Below, piece by piece: positions 30,932-41,921 of a stretch of 64,000 nucleotides of DNA; the stretch's first letter is position 1, and every line of letters begins with the position of its first letter. The stretch spans positions 1-64,000 of the forward strand of contig VFIW01000057.1 of assembly GCA_006386115.1 (NCBI GenBank), given 5' to 3'. Position numbers and translations under genes: made by a program. Under the pieces are notes generated by a model, which saw nothing but the letters and a program-made list of their open reading frames with translations, did not search any database and was not told the DNA's origin. The DNA comes from Globisporangium splendens (taxonomy: Eukaryota; Oomycota; Peronosporomycetes; Pythiales; Pythiaceae).

Positions 30932-31471
30932 GCGTCCGCGACGGGGCAGCTTGGATGCTGGCACTCAGTGTGGTATCCACGCGCGCAGAAAATGCGGAAT
31001 TGGTGCCGCTTCAACTGCTTCGACAAGAGGCCACTATTCGAGTGTATTTACCCTCTCAAATTCGTTGATACGAAACATATCGAGGTGAAGAGGTAAAAGC
31101 CGGTTTAGTGACGTCTGCAAATATCCCACACGACTTGAATATTTAAGGGTGCTTATATGTGTTATGATATAAAAGAGGGTTTTTGCTATTCAAATTGTAT
31201 CACACGCCATTTGACCGGCTGCACAGTGTCCAACACAGCTTTCTCTATTATAGGACCCAATTGACCAGTATAGATACAAAAGAGGGTACTAAATGCGACA
31301 GACAGCCTTTCAACCACCGTATGGTTCAAATCCGGAGCTGCTCGTTTCTGCATGGATAGTCGAGGTACGGCGCGTCAAATGTTTCTTCTCGCTGCTGCTG
31401 TCAATGCGGCCACGAACGGCGGCCGTGGCGGCTTTCCTCTCCTTCATTCCTAGCTTGTGACCTGTGAAGCC
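30932..31471. other. Divergent intergenic region (ankyrin gene / FBT1)
   Basis: This is a 540-bp divergent promoter region. A small possible upstream exon for the minus-strand gene (ATG near 31081, reading MFRINEFER before a GTAAAT donor) is visible, but the following frame does not join the gene cleanly, so I do not include it. Confidence 0.4.
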
Positions 31472-33139
31472 ATGTGTTCGCGGGTCGTCGTGGAGCTCGA
31501 CAGCATGGACTTCTCGCCGCTGCGCGCCAGCAGCATCCTGGCGTTGCCGCCGCCGCGCGATCGCCAGAATGCGATCGACGGCTGCCGCTTCGTCGCGGGC
31601 GAGCACTTCTACAACCACGAGATGTTCGGCAGTCTCCGCAAGGGCGGTGCCGTGAAGTTTGTGTCCAAGGAATGCACGGGCCTCGCCGTCGCCATCGCCA
31701 TGTCCGCGTTCGCGTACGCGACCTTGACAGGCGTCATTGTGCCGCTGATGGCACGGCAACTCGTGCTGAACCAGCAAGAAGCGCTCGCGATGCGACGACT
31801 CGTGGAGCTGCCGATGGCACTGAGCTTTTTCTTCGGCATGCTATCCGACAGTCGTCCGGTCTTCGGTCTCCGACGGAAACCGTACATGGTGATCGGCTCC
31901 CTCGTGCATGCAATGAGCGCCATCATCATCGCGGCAGTGAGCAATCGCTTTGGCGCCGTGACAGAGACTGTTGATCGGCCTAGCGACGCGTCTATTGTCG
32001 TCGTCGTTATCCTGTGCGCGTTCGCGAGTGTCGGATGCATCCTGACGTTCCTGTGCGTGCACACCCAGGTGATCGAGTTCTCCCAGCGCGAGCCGCTAAA
32101 GAAACGAGGCGTGTTCCAGGCTTCGTACCTCATCCTTCGCCACCTCGCTTCACTTGGAGCGTCGTTGTTCGCGTACGCAACTCTACGCTCAGCTGACGGA
32201 GATCCCCGAATCCACTCGACTATCACCATCTTGCTACTCGCCTTCGTCGCCATTTTGCCACTTCCAGTGGTCTGGAAGTTCTGGAAGGAAGAGCTGGCGC
32301 CACCGGTGTTTAATGCCAGCCTCAGTATCCGTATGAAGGGCCAGTGGCGAATTTTGCAGCAGCGAGCCGTCTGGAGCATCTTGGTGTTCATTTGCGTGTT
32401 CACGCTGTTTCTCGGTGTCAAATTCACGGATTCCGTGGAGATTATCAAGAACTGGGCTGGTGCGAGCGCCGACAACTACCTGTTGATCAAGTCCATTCAA
32501 GACCTCGTGGTGCTCACCACGATCGTGACTTGGAGACACTGGTTTATGAACCGCCATTGGCGAATGTTCTTCTGCCTCGGACCAGTGTTCACGATCGTGC
32601 CGTCGCTTTTCGCATCCACCTTCGTAGCATTGGACGTCGTTCGCGATCGCACCTTCTATCGATTTTTCACTTCACTGGGATTTGCCGCCGATGGAGTCAT
32701 TGCACTCATGAACATCGTGCCACTCACGGAGATCATCCCTGAAGGCTCTGAGGCGTCTACCGTCGGTATCGTGCTCAGCTTCGAACGGCTCATCTCGACC
32801 TTTGACAGCACCACCAACAACGGACTCTTCCAAGGCGCTCGTTTTTTCGACCAAGACCAAGTCCCGCTCGACACGGCGCACATCCGCTCGTCCGTACTGC
32901 TCTCGCTCGTGCTCAACTACGGCATCAATGCGTGTGCACTCATGGGTCTGGTGCTGCTACCCAACCAGAAACTGGATGCACAGCAACTGCGGATCTACGG
33001 AGGCTTCACCAAGGCTGCTGCGTCCAGCGTCGCTGGCTTTGGGCTGCTTCTCTTTGGATACTCGGCGGTCATCAACGTCATGTCCTTCGCCCCGAGTCTT
33101 TCTTGCTACAAAATCGCCGGTGGTGATGGCTGCACGTGA
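31472..33139 (+). CDS. FBT1: folate-biopterin transporter (BT1) family, 555 aa
   Basis: Single exon. ATG 31472 is the first in-frame ATG; a second at 31505 (MDFSPLRASS) is equally possible. After a soluble N-terminus with the shared motif CRFVAGEHFYNHEMFGSLRKGG come about 12 membrane helices in the BT1 arrangement. Markers are LVELPMALSFFFGMLSDSRPVFGLRRKPYMVIG, the FBT region equivalent to the loop after helix 3, and LLPNQKLDAQQLRIYGGFTKA near the end. The C-terminus ends SCYKIAGGDGCT, a Cys-Gly-Gly-Gly-Cys pattern shared by all four copies here. BT1 proteins are MFS-related carriers of folates, biopterin and related compounds in trypanosomatids, plants and oomycetes. The substrate here is unknown. 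It is closest to FBT2 at 37467. Confidence 0.85.
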   Translation: MCSRVVVELDSMDFSPLRASSILALPPPRDRQNAIDGCRFVAGEHFYNHEMFGSLRKGGAVKFVSKECTGLAVAIAMSAFAYATLTGVIVPLMARQLVLNQQEALAMRRLVELPMALSFFFGMLSDSRPVFGLRRKPYMVIGSLVHAMSAIIIAAVSNRFGAVTETVDRPSDASIVVVVILCAFASVGCILTFLCVHTQVIEFSQREPLKKRGVFQASYLILRHLASLGASLFAYATLRSADGDPRIHSTITILLLAFVAILPLPVVWKFWKEELAPPVFNASLSIRMKGQWRILQQRAVWSILVFICVFTLFLGVKFTDSVEIIKNWAGASADNYLLIKSIQDLVVLTTIVTWRHWFMNRHWRMFFCLGPVFTIVPSLFASTFVALDVVRDRTFYRFFTSLGFAADGVIALMNIVPLTEIIPEGSEASTVGIVLSFERLISTFDSTTNNGLFQGARFFDQDQVPLDTAHIRSSVLLSLVLNYGINACALMGLVLLPNQKLDAQQLRIYGGFTKAAASSVAGFGLLLFGYSAVINVMSFAPSLSCYKIAGGDGCT

Positions 33140-36100
33140 GGAGAGGGATAGCTCAGTGATTGATTAACTCCCCTTCTTCAATGCCGCGCTGCAAGACGGA
33201 TTTGACCAAGTGCGTTGAAACCCAGGCGCACCAAATCGCATGCTGCAATGCTGCCTCGACATCTACGAATGAACCACTGCGGGGGACAAAGAATCGAAGC
33301 CATCAGTGGCCGGCGTGTTGATCACGATATTGCTCTGGCTCACACATAGCACGCTGTGACTAACTCAAGTCGAGACTGCTCCGATTGGTGTCAATCGTTC
33401 AGACTTTGCTATCACTGAGGTTTTGTCCCATGTGTGAACATAAAGTGAGATGAAGAAACATGCGAGCAAAGTGCAATTGCGCAAAAACAACGATACGCAT
33501 CGACAGTCGGTCATCTCATCAAGTCAATCAAGCTCCGTTGCGCGCAATCCTGAATCCTGACCTTCTAAATCGGCCGACGTTTTTGGTGTTGAATCATTGC
33601 TTCAAACTGACAGAAGCGGTGTTCAAGATCGTTCCAAAAACGCAGTAGCACGTTGAGAAATCTCCTAATCTGAAGAAGACTATGGTCCTCTCTGGTTGAC
33701 ATCCGCATCTCGAACGGTCGATGACTGCGACCAGCATGTTTCTTCTAATGTTGACAGTTTGTCACCAACTGTCTGTGCCTGGACTGGGTATATCTGTCGC
33801 CGATATCAAGCGAATGATTCACGAAGCAATATACGAATACGAGTACAGTGGTGCTCGAGCTCTTTCATTTTGGACTCGGCATAGTGCACCTTAAAGAGAG
33901 AAATTATGACTCGAGACCGACATCCATCGCAGCAATTCCTGACTTTGGAAGTGGAAACCCTGTTTACTGCACCGTTCATCGACCGAGTGCTGATGAGACA
34001 CAAGAGCGACGAATTTGTGGATTTGCCTGATGGCACTGCAGACGGAGGGAGGATAGCGGGAGGTAAACAAAGGAATCACTGGAGATTTTCATGGAGGCAG
34101 AAAAATAGTTCAGCAGTCCATTATTGACCCTAAGCTTTCCATGCGAAGTCGAGATTTGAACCGAGCCGAACGTCATTTTATGAAAGTCGTGTCTGAGATC
34201 ACCACATTTATCGCCGCTTGTCCACTAGCGTGTGCGGAAAGCTGCTGCATCCTAGCGTTGCCGACTTTGGAGCTGCTTCTTCTCTGTCGATACTTTGTGG
34301 CCACCGGCGTCACGTGGCGCGAACTGCAAGACCGCCGGAGACGATGGATGCACGTAAACACGATGCATGAGACTGGTCGGCGGTATTTAGTTCACTGAAT
34401 CGCAGGCTCATCTACGGTCCTCTGTGAGACGGTGGTACAACTGAGCTGGTGGGATCAGATTAACGTATGCTTGAGCCGTGAAGGCGCGGGCCAGGTCAGT
34501 TTGCTTTGGTTCGCTCTCTCCGTGCGGGAAGAACAGGGTGGCGTCGGTATCTTTGCGTCCAATTCTGCATCCGCTACTGACCATTCGAAGGCAATGACGA
34601 CGGCGTATCCAAGGAGAAAGCCGCTGTTCAGCGACGAACCGATGCGATCAGCGTTGCATTTCAGTACTGTACGCCGGTGTACATAGCGCTCCTCCTCGCC
34701 TGTAAACACTGCCATTCTACTAAACAACGCGCATCTCAACACGCCAGAAACGAAAATCCGCAAGCTGCATCTGCATTTTACCACAGAAATGGCGACGGCA
34801 CTCTATGCATATCGATAACTGCAATCAGCAAATGCAAAGACTAGTGGAGTATTGGCACCGCGAGCAATATTTCCAGCGTACCCAGCGAAAAGTGCCTCAA
34901 CGTGCCATCCTGATGAGTCCCGGGCGAATGGCGAAAGCGATCTTTCAAATCTCGTCGGAGATTCGCGCGATCTGTCTGTCTACTGAGCGCTTCTGTGTCC
35001 AGTTCGTGTCGTTGTCGAGTCAGTTCAGACAGACAGATCTGGGTTGTGACAATCAGCTAGCCAGTCAGTCAGTTTGGCCATCCACACTGGACGTCTGGCG
35101 GGTGCACACGTTGCGTGTTTCCTTAACTCTCGCCGTGTCGACTGGCAAGGAAGATGACGCATTTGGGTTCTCCCTCTTCCGCCATGTCGGGTGGCTGTCG
35201 CAGTGCTGATTAAAAGCTTTCGGTATAGACCTGCGCGCAAGAAATCCGCTTTTTACGCTGCGCTGTGCTCGAATGAAGTCACGGCCTCTACAGCGCGACA
35301 TGCGAGCACTCATCAGCCACGTCCAGTTACATAATGCTCGCTGGTAAAAGTGTCGCCGTCATGCCTGACAGGATGTTCAGCATGAGCCTTTGCGTCTTGT
35401 CCAGTCTCGCGATTTCTGAAAGGATCCCAAAGGATCCCTGGTTATGGACAAGTGTCCAGTGGCGTGTGTACGTCGAGCAATGGACAATGTGGCGATGTTG
35501 AAGCGCGTGTGTACAACTCTTTCGAGTCCATCTTTGCAAGATCGCTCCATAGAGCGAAAGGCTTCCGCATCGCGATTCTCCAGTGTCATACTGTAAATCG
35601 GGTCGGGCATGGCGAATCCACCGCTATTTGTCACGACTGCCTCCACTGTCTGCTGCCATTATCAGGCGCCACAGTGTAATGCTTGAACCCTTCCAGATGG
35701 TTTCTTGGCTGCTGCGCAAAGACAAAGCGCAGGATGCGTCCCCTTGTCGCTCCATTGTTTCGCTGACACAGTGGTCGCTGAGCGTGTGGTGAGTGTGCCA
35801 CCCTCTGGGGCTCCTCTCTTCCGCGCCAGCGTGCCTCGCCTTTATCAACTTTCGCACTTCGCAGCTGACAAAGTCAAAGGTCGATTGCTGTTCTTGGCGC
35901 TTGGTTGAAAACGACGGCATACAAAAACCTAAACGCGTTGCTCTTTCACCTGAAGAAGCTCTTACGATATTCATCGTCATATCTGACATTTCAGTGAAGG
36001 ATTGGCTGCAAAACAGAAAACAGAGCGAGTATCTAGGATGGCTACTTTTTGAATTTCTTCTCGCTGCTTTGCCGTTCGAAAGCGTTCTGTACTGTAATAC

Positions 36101-37466
36101 AGTTTGGGCACTTGTTGACGCGCTGGTCACATCCCTCCTTCTGTCAGAATGAGCTCTATCCCCTCCTTTTCTGGACACCCCTGTCACGGAAAGAAGTTCC
36201 ATCCTCCCTCGCCATTTTGTACACACACATGTTGGCGTCCGCCAGGGCGACTGACACGCATACGCAACAGACATGGAGAAGGGACGGCTGCTTTCCTCCG
36301 CCCTTGCTTCTCTCACTCGCTTCTATCTGTGTATGTCACCGTTACGGTATCGTCCTCACCCTGGCGTCAACAATCGCCATGGAGCCTTTTGCGAAAGCAA
36401 ATGCAGTGGCCACTGAACTCTCTCTCTCTATGTCTCCAAACAGTTCAGCAGTCGCTATAGACGCTGCAGACAGTGACAAACTACCGACAATCCATGCGAG
36501 AAAAGGCATGGCGACGACTTTCTTGCGACTCATCATGCCACAGTGCTCCGCTCACAAACGCACTCCATTGTTTGCCACGCTGCTCGCGCCACAACGCCGC
36601 GACTTTTGATGAGGAGGATGCGTTGGAAACTAACAAGCAGGAGCGCGAATGCGAGAGAGAGTGTGAGTATGAAAGTGAGCGCGCAACTTGCATACTGTAA
36701 AGTACTCGGTGGCGAAAGCAAAGGCAGTAAACTTGGCTCGAGCATGCGGTGTCTGAATGCTTGAAGTGCTGATCTTTTTTGCACGTGGGATGATGAGAAA
36801 GAGACGCAGTGGACAGTTCGAGCATCAGACAGCTTTCCAGCAAAAGAGGGCGCTCATCGATTCACTCACAGGCAAAGGGGTACCTGTGACGCGATGGCGA
36901 GACTTTTCGATGGGGAATGAGTGGACAAGGGTGTCCGATGCACCCACAGCACTGAAGAAAGCGATTCGAAAGTGAAGAATATATGGCTGAGAGCCAACAG
37001 AAAGCAGTTGTGCCGTTGACAGCGAACCAATACCGTCTAAAGTGCAACGCGAGCCTCCAACCAAAGTTTATGAATCCTCATCCAAAGCAGCGTCTCACTG
37101 CCCTCTTTTGTACATATCCGTGATATCGCACCCCTTTCACCAAAGATACTGGGATCAGTCTCCGTTAGGGATGGCTGGACAGAGACATGGGTGACGCAGA
37201 TGGTTGCACCCCACTGATGACAGCTGGAGCTCCTGCGCGAGAGCCCGGACGCGCAGCCGCCGCATCCTCAGCGCCAGCCTTGGAAAGGCGAGCTCTCCAA
37301 TCCGACACCCCACAGCGCCGCCCACGTGTTTTCATTTCGCCGTCGCTGCCTCTCGCTCACTCTTGCTTTTCCGTGCACGGCGTCAGACACGCGCGGTGAA
37401 TTTTCCACCACTCGAGTGCATTGCGACAGCAGACAGCGCCAGCCTGAGATACCAACTGCAGCTACC
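33140..37466. other. 4.3-kb gene-poor interval
   Basis: I found no convincing gene on either strand. The longest frame (minus, 36316-35624, 230 codons) has an unbiased, Ser/Arg-rich composition and overlaps opposite-strand frames of similar quality. There is no relic of the flanking FBT genes that I can recognise. Short CAGT/CAGA-rich runs occur near 35020-35070. TCATTTCGCC at 37332-37341 lies 135 bp before the FBT2 ATG and may be its initiator. Confidence 0.55.
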
Positions 37467-39122
37467 ATGAAGGCCGTGACAGGAGTGGTGCCACCACCGC
37501 CGACGAAAATGGACTTTGCGACGTTCGAGTCGCCTCTCGACTTCAACGGTGCTCGCGAGTCGTACGAAGAGGACGGCGGTCGCTTCGTCGCCGGCGAGCA
37601 GTTCTACAACCACGAGATGTATGGCAGTCTGCGCAAGGGCGGCGCCGTGGACTGGTACTCGATGGAGTGTCTCGGACTCGCCGCGGCCACGTTCACGTCC
37701 ATGTTCTCGTACCAGTCGATGCTCACAGTGCTGCAGCCGATGATGAACACGCAGTTCAACCTGAGCAAGCAAGAGGTCATTGCCGTGCAGCGCCTGATCC
37801 AGATGCCGATGGCGCTGAGTTTCCTGTTCGGGCTGCTCTCCGACTGTTACCCGATCATGGGGCTGCGTCGCAAGGGGTACATGATCCTCGGGTGCATCAT
37901 CAACGGCATCAGTGTGTTCGTCATCGCTGGTTTGAGTGCACACTTTGAATCTCAGGCGTCGGCGAAGGACAACAGTGGGACGTTGGTCGCCATCGCAATC
38001 ATCATGGCTGGGCTCGCCAGTATCGGGTGTATCATCACGTACCTCTGCGTGCACACGCGTGTGATCGAGCTCTCGCAGCGCGAATCTCTCCGCGACCGTG
38101 GGTCCATTCAAGCGTCGTACCTGATCTTCCGCCGCTATGTGTCGCTGCTTTCCACCGGTTTCGCGCTCTGCACCGTCGGCACGGGTACCAAGCCCCGCAT
38201 CTCGCTCTCGAACGCGATGATCATCTTGGCTGTGATCTCGTTGCTCCCGCTGCCCATCGTGGTCCGCTACTGGAAGGAAGAAGTGTACTCGCTCAACACG
38301 TCCATGAAGATCCGTGGCCAGATCTTCTGGAAGATCATGCAGCAGAAGGCCGTGTGGCGCATCATGGCGTTCATCGTGTTCTTCACGATGTTCCTCGGGA
38401 TCCAGTTCAGTGACTCGTTCGGCGTCATCCGTACCTGGTCCGGCGCTGCGACGGACAACTCGTTGCTCGTCAAGACCATCACGGATATCGTGATGATGGG
38501 TACGATGTACGTGTGGCGCTACTTCTTTATGAACCGTCTGTGGCCTGGGTTCTTTGCGGCTGCGCCGTTCTTCCAGATCGTGCCGCACTTGCTCATCGCG
38601 TGCCTTGTTACCTTCGACGTCGTGCGAGACCGGTACCTGTACCGCTTCATGTTCTCGCTCACGGCGATCTCGGACGGCATTGGCTTGCTCAACACCATCG
38701 TTCCAATCACGGAAATCATCCAAGAAGGCTCCGAAGGTGCCTTGGTCGGTCTCACGTTGACGCTGCAACGTTGCATCAACATCTTCGTCGGCACGAACGC
38801 CGTGGGTCTCTTCCGTGGCGACAACTTCTACACCCCTGCTGAGGTCAAGGCGGACACGTCGAGCGCGCACTGGGACGTACTGCTGTCGTTGATTCTCAAC
38901 TTTGGCATCAACGCGCTCGCGTGGATCGGTCTGTTCTTCCTGCCAAGTCAGAAGCTGGATGCGCAGCAGCTGCGTATGTACGGCGGCTTCACGAAGGCGG
39001 CCAGTGGCGCCATCATCGCGCTCTGTCTCTCGTTCTTCATCTACTCGTTCACGGTCACGCTCATGACGTTCATCCCTGGCGTGTCCTGCTACCGCCTCGT
39101 GGGTGGCTCGGGATGTACCTAA
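37467..39122 (+). CDS. FBT2: folate-biopterin transporter (BT1) family, 551 aa
   Basis: Single exon, ATG 37467 (MKAVTGVVPPPPTKMDF). The upstream open frame begins at a non-ATG codon and is leader sequence. The N-terminal motif GRFVAGEQFYNHEMYGSLRKGG matches FBT1, followed by about 12 helices. Shared blocks are LIQMPMALSFLFGLLSDCYPIMGLRRKGYMI, ITYLCVHTRVIELSQRESLRDRGSIQASYL, and FFLPSQKLDAQQLRMYGGFTKA. The end is SCYRLVGGSGCT. FBT1 and FBT2 are clearly each other's closest relatives in the window and lie in the same orientation 4.3 kb apart, so they arose by tandem duplication. Transport of pterins, folates or a related metabolite is inferred from family membership. Confidence 0.86.
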   Translation: MKAVTGVVPPPPTKMDFATFESPLDFNGARESYEEDGGRFVAGEQFYNHEMYGSLRKGGAVDWYSMECLGLAAATFTSMFSYQSMLTVLQPMMNTQFNLSKQEVIAVQRLIQMPMALSFLFGLLSDCYPIMGLRRKGYMILGCIINGISVFVIAGLSAHFESQASAKDNSGTLVAIAIIMAGLASIGCIITYLCVHTRVIELSQRESLRDRGSIQASYLIFRRYVSLLSTGFALCTVGTGTKPRISLSNAMIILAVISLLPLPIVVRYWKEEVYSLNTSMKIRGQIFWKIMQQKAVWRIMAFIVFFTMFLGIQFSDSFGVIRTWSGAATDNSLLVKTITDIVMMGTMYVWRYFFMNRLWPGFFAAAPFFQIVPHLLIACLVTFDVVRDRYLYRFMFSLTAISDGIGLLNTIVPITEIIQEGSEGALVGLTLTLQRCINIFVGTNAVGLFRGDNFYTPAEVKADTSSAHWDVLLSLILNFGINALAWIGLFFLPSQKLDAQQLRMYGGFTKAASGAIIALCLSFFIYSFTVTLMTFIPGVSCYRLVGGSGCT

Positions 39123-40095
39123 GCGTCTTAGGTAGGCTTAGACGAAATAAGCGCCACCCCCTTGACACGGAGTATTTAATATGAACAACGTTTTTGCTTT
39201 TGAGAATCTTGTTGTCTTGGCTTTCGTGCAAGTCCATCCGCTCTTGAGAAAGCAGAAAGAGTTGTCCTAGTAATGGTAAATCAAGACTACAATCAAACGC
39301 ATTCATTTACGTTTTCCTTCTTTGCTGTCGAGGTGTGCGGCCCGGAAGATCTGGCATTTTTTTATCATTCAGATCCTTACTGGACCTGAACTCATGGAGT
39401 TGTTGTAGCCATTTGACCACCACTCGGAACTCTTCTGACTTTTTTTTTTCTGACAGTCTCCGATTGCATGCTGGTGTCTTTGTGGCGCGAAGGTCTCAGA
39501 AGCCGTCCGGTTATGTGGCAAGTGGGTTCACTTTACAACACGATGAAGACTTGAGTCAAAGACACCTGAAGATCCCCCACGTTCAGTAAACTGCAATTAA
39601 TCACAATAACGTCGGAGTTTTTCGTCTGGGACTCATCTCAGCATTTCTGCTTTGTGAGTCACTTCAGAAAACGAGAACTCAACCTGCTATTGGTTGCTGC
39701 CACACGGCATTCTGACAACAGTCTGACATCTGTGTAACAGAACGCGCTGAGGATGTGGCCACCGTTAGTCTTTGCGTGGCAAAAGCGCTTGAGCAATTGG
39801 TCCCAGAGATGAACCTGAAGCCAGACAGATCCTCCGATGCAATGTGAGCTTATCGCACATTTCCTGGGATTGCGTCGTGCTTTTCAGTCATCTCAGGTAT
39901 CAAGTGGGAGGCGAAACTCAGTTGCAGTCTCACCACACACAAAAATCCATGCTACCTGCTTGATCCCAGTGACACCGGAGTGATGAGAATGGCCGCAGCA
40001 CCGCCCCCGAGGCTCTGCGCTAGTGAACTCGTGTGCATCACTTCACATTGCGCATTTCATTTTCCGAGTAGCAGACAATCGCCCACACAGCGACG
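39123..40095. other. Intergenic region between FBT2 and the second HPAT-like gene
   Basis: No supported gene. TCATTTTCCG at 40058-40067, 38 bp before the next ATG, resembles the oomycete initiator. Confidence 0.5.
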
Positions 40096-41553
40096 ATGGC
40101 GCTGTCATCGCACACGTTCTATCGACTGATGCTCGCCATCATGGGCATCTTCATCGCTGCCCTGGTGCTCGAAAACTCGTCGATCAAGTCTTCACCAACC
40201 GTTGCCGTCTCTACCGGTCACGCTGGTGCTTTTGGCAGTGGGAGTCTACGCCACCTCCCAAACGCAGCCGCAACAGCAGCCCTCATGACGAAAGTGCCTC
40301 GAGCTCTGCCAACCGTGAACTCTGAGGGTGTTGTCAACATCCTGCGGCACCACTCGTACCCGGCCGACCACGACAACAGCACGATGCACATCGTCTTCAG
40401 CATGAGCTGCGACCAGAACCACCGCTTGCTGTTTGCGACCGTGGTGCAGGACTCAGCCATGCGCGTCGGTCAAAAGGGACCGATCACACAGATCCTCTCG
40501 GGTTGCACCGACGAGCAAAAGACCGAGATCCTCGCTGAGCCGCGCTTCTACTACGACTTCCGCGTGCACTTCACGCCAACGTATGTGCCTCATCCACTAC
40601 CAGAGATCGACGACTGGTACACGCCGTACAACAAGCCGTTCTCGGTTCGCCACTGGTTGCAGCACGCGTACCCGCCTGTGCAACACGACATCATCACGCT
40701 CATCGACGGCGACTTTGTGTTCTTCAAGCCCTTGGAAGTCAACACGGGACGCAACGTGACCAAGTACTACACGGCGACACGCGATCCATCGACCGTGACG
40801 GACGAAGTCCGCGATGGCATCGCGATCGCCCACGACTGGAGACAAGTCATTGGCGGCGACGGCTTCTTTGACAGCGACATGGCCACGACCCTGTGTGAAC
40901 ACGAGCCGTGCACCGAGGTCTCGAAGGAGGATGGCTGGGAGTACTACTGGGGTCTCGGTCCGCCGTACATCATGACCAGGAACGACATGCTCACGTTCAT
41001 CGACGACTACTGCCACTTCACGGTTGAGGGACGCAAAGTCACGGACGAGTGGATGACTGAGATGTACGGCTACTCGATCGCGGCTGCGAACCACGGCATC
41101 AAGCACACGATCTTCTCCAACCTCGGTATCACGCACCCGTACTTGAAAGGACCCGAATACTGGAGCTTTCTCGACGACGAAGACAGTCTGAGGGAAAACC
41201 CGTGCGATGACAACACTGAGGTCGCCGTGCCAGTCGATCCACCCGTGGGGGTGCACTACTTTTTCCACTACATGCTGGGCGACAACGGCCGCCATTTCCA
41301 CAAAAAGTCGCTCCCAAACGAGTTCGTCACGTGCGAGCACCAGCTTCTCGAAGTTCCCCCAGCGTCCGAGTTTGCGTCGATCGACGAGATCTACCACGAC
41401 AACCCCGAGATGCGATCCTCGAAGCGCCATGAAGTGTGGACCGAGTGCACACTCATCAAGTCGGCCAACCGCGCCGCAATGTTAGTCAAGAACGCCATGT
41501 GCACCGAGAAGGGCTTCAACACGTACGAGGGCTACGTCATGAACTACGATTAG
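40096..41553 (+). CDS. HPAT/serine-galactosyltransferase-like type II glycosyltransferase, intact (485 aa)
   Basis: Single exon from ATG 40096. A signal anchor ([16 protein letters not shown]) at residues about 12-27 predicts a type II Golgi protein. The catalytic domain matches the gene at 4799 nearly residue by residue: [36 protein letters not shown], a DGD metal-binding motif at residues 204-206 ([12 protein letters not shown]) and [15 protein letters not shown]. The C-terminal 60 residues, with VWTEC and [14 protein letters not shown], are present here and lie beyond a stop in the other copy. Family resemblance is to HPAT/SERGT glycosyltransferases of plants and algae that modify hydroxyproline-rich or serine-rich wall glycoproteins. 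The exact reaction here is inferred. Confidence 0.78.
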   Translation: MALSSHTFYRLMLAIMGIFIAALVLENSSIKSSPTVAVSTGHAGAFGSGSLRHLPNAAATAALMTKVPRALPTVNSEGVVNILRHHSYPADHDNSTMHIVFSMSCDQNHRLLFATVVQDSAMRVGQKGPITQILSGCTDEQKTEILAEPRFYYDFRVHFTPTYVPHPLPEIDDWYTPYNKPFSVRHWLQHAYPPVQHDIITLIDGDFVFFKPLEVNTGRNVTKYYTATRDPSTVTDEVRDGIAIAHDWRQVIGGDGFFDSDMATTLCEHEPCTEVSKEDGWEYYWGLGPPYIMTRNDMLTFIDDYCHFTVEGRKVTDEWMTEMYGYSIAAANHGIKHTIFSNLGITHPYLKGPEYWSFLDDEDSLRENPCDDNTEVAVPVDPPVGVHYFFHYMLGDNGRHFHKKSLPNEFVTCEHQLLEVPPASEFASIDEIYHDNPEMRSSKRHEVWTECTLIKSANRAAMLVKNAMCTEKGFNTYEGYVMNYD

Positions 41554-41874
41554 CCTTCGTTAGCTCGCAAGGCTATCAGGTGTGTATGTGTGTCTGTAGA
41601 AGAGAACCACACAACGTACCTAATAATTCCACTTGATCGTAGATGGATAGGCAAACCAAGCTCTGTGCATGAACGAGGCACACAGAAGCGAGTCAATGCA
41701 CAAACCATTCCTTCTATTGCCATTCAACTCGTTCCTTGGTGTCGTGCTCATGCACCAATAGTAAAAAATGCAATGCACCCATTTGCCTCAAGAAGGTTGG
41801 GTTCAGTCCACCTTCTTGCAACATTGTACGCACTTAGTGATGCAGTGCCGTACTTAATGGTGCTCTTTTGGCTC

Positions 41875-41908
41875 TTTTGGCGCGCTTGGCTTTCATTTTT
41901 GGCGGCAA
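41875..41908 (+). promoter_or_regulatory. Two E2F-like sites and initiator motif upstream of ECO1
   Basis: TTTTGGCGCGC (41875-41885) and TTTTTGGCGGCAA (41896-41908) both fit the E2F core TTTSSCGS, within 50 bp of the ECO1 start. TCATTTTTGG (41893-41902) overlaps the second and resembles the oomycete initiator. E2F sites in front of an S-phase cohesion gene make biological sense, but binding is inferred. Confidence 0.5.
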
Positions 41909-41921
41909 TTGCGAGAGGAAA

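Noticed and set aside
31021..31090. Extra 5' exon of the ankyrin gene (ATG near 31081, MFRINEFER)
   Set aside because: Splicing it to the next acceptor gives a frame that ends in a stop and does not join MGLKNSRPLP or the EF-hand frame.
31318..31336. GGTTCAAATCC, resembling a tRNA T-loop
   Set aside because: The flanking bases do not form a T-stem and no D-arm, anticodon arm or acceptor stem can be built.
35624..36316. 230-codon minus-strand frame in the large gap
   Set aside because: Unbiased composition, no family motif, and overlapped by opposite-strand frames of similar length; looks like chance.
33140..37466. A decayed additional FBT copy between FBT1 and FBT2
   Set aside because: No stretch resembling BT1 blocks was found in any frame.
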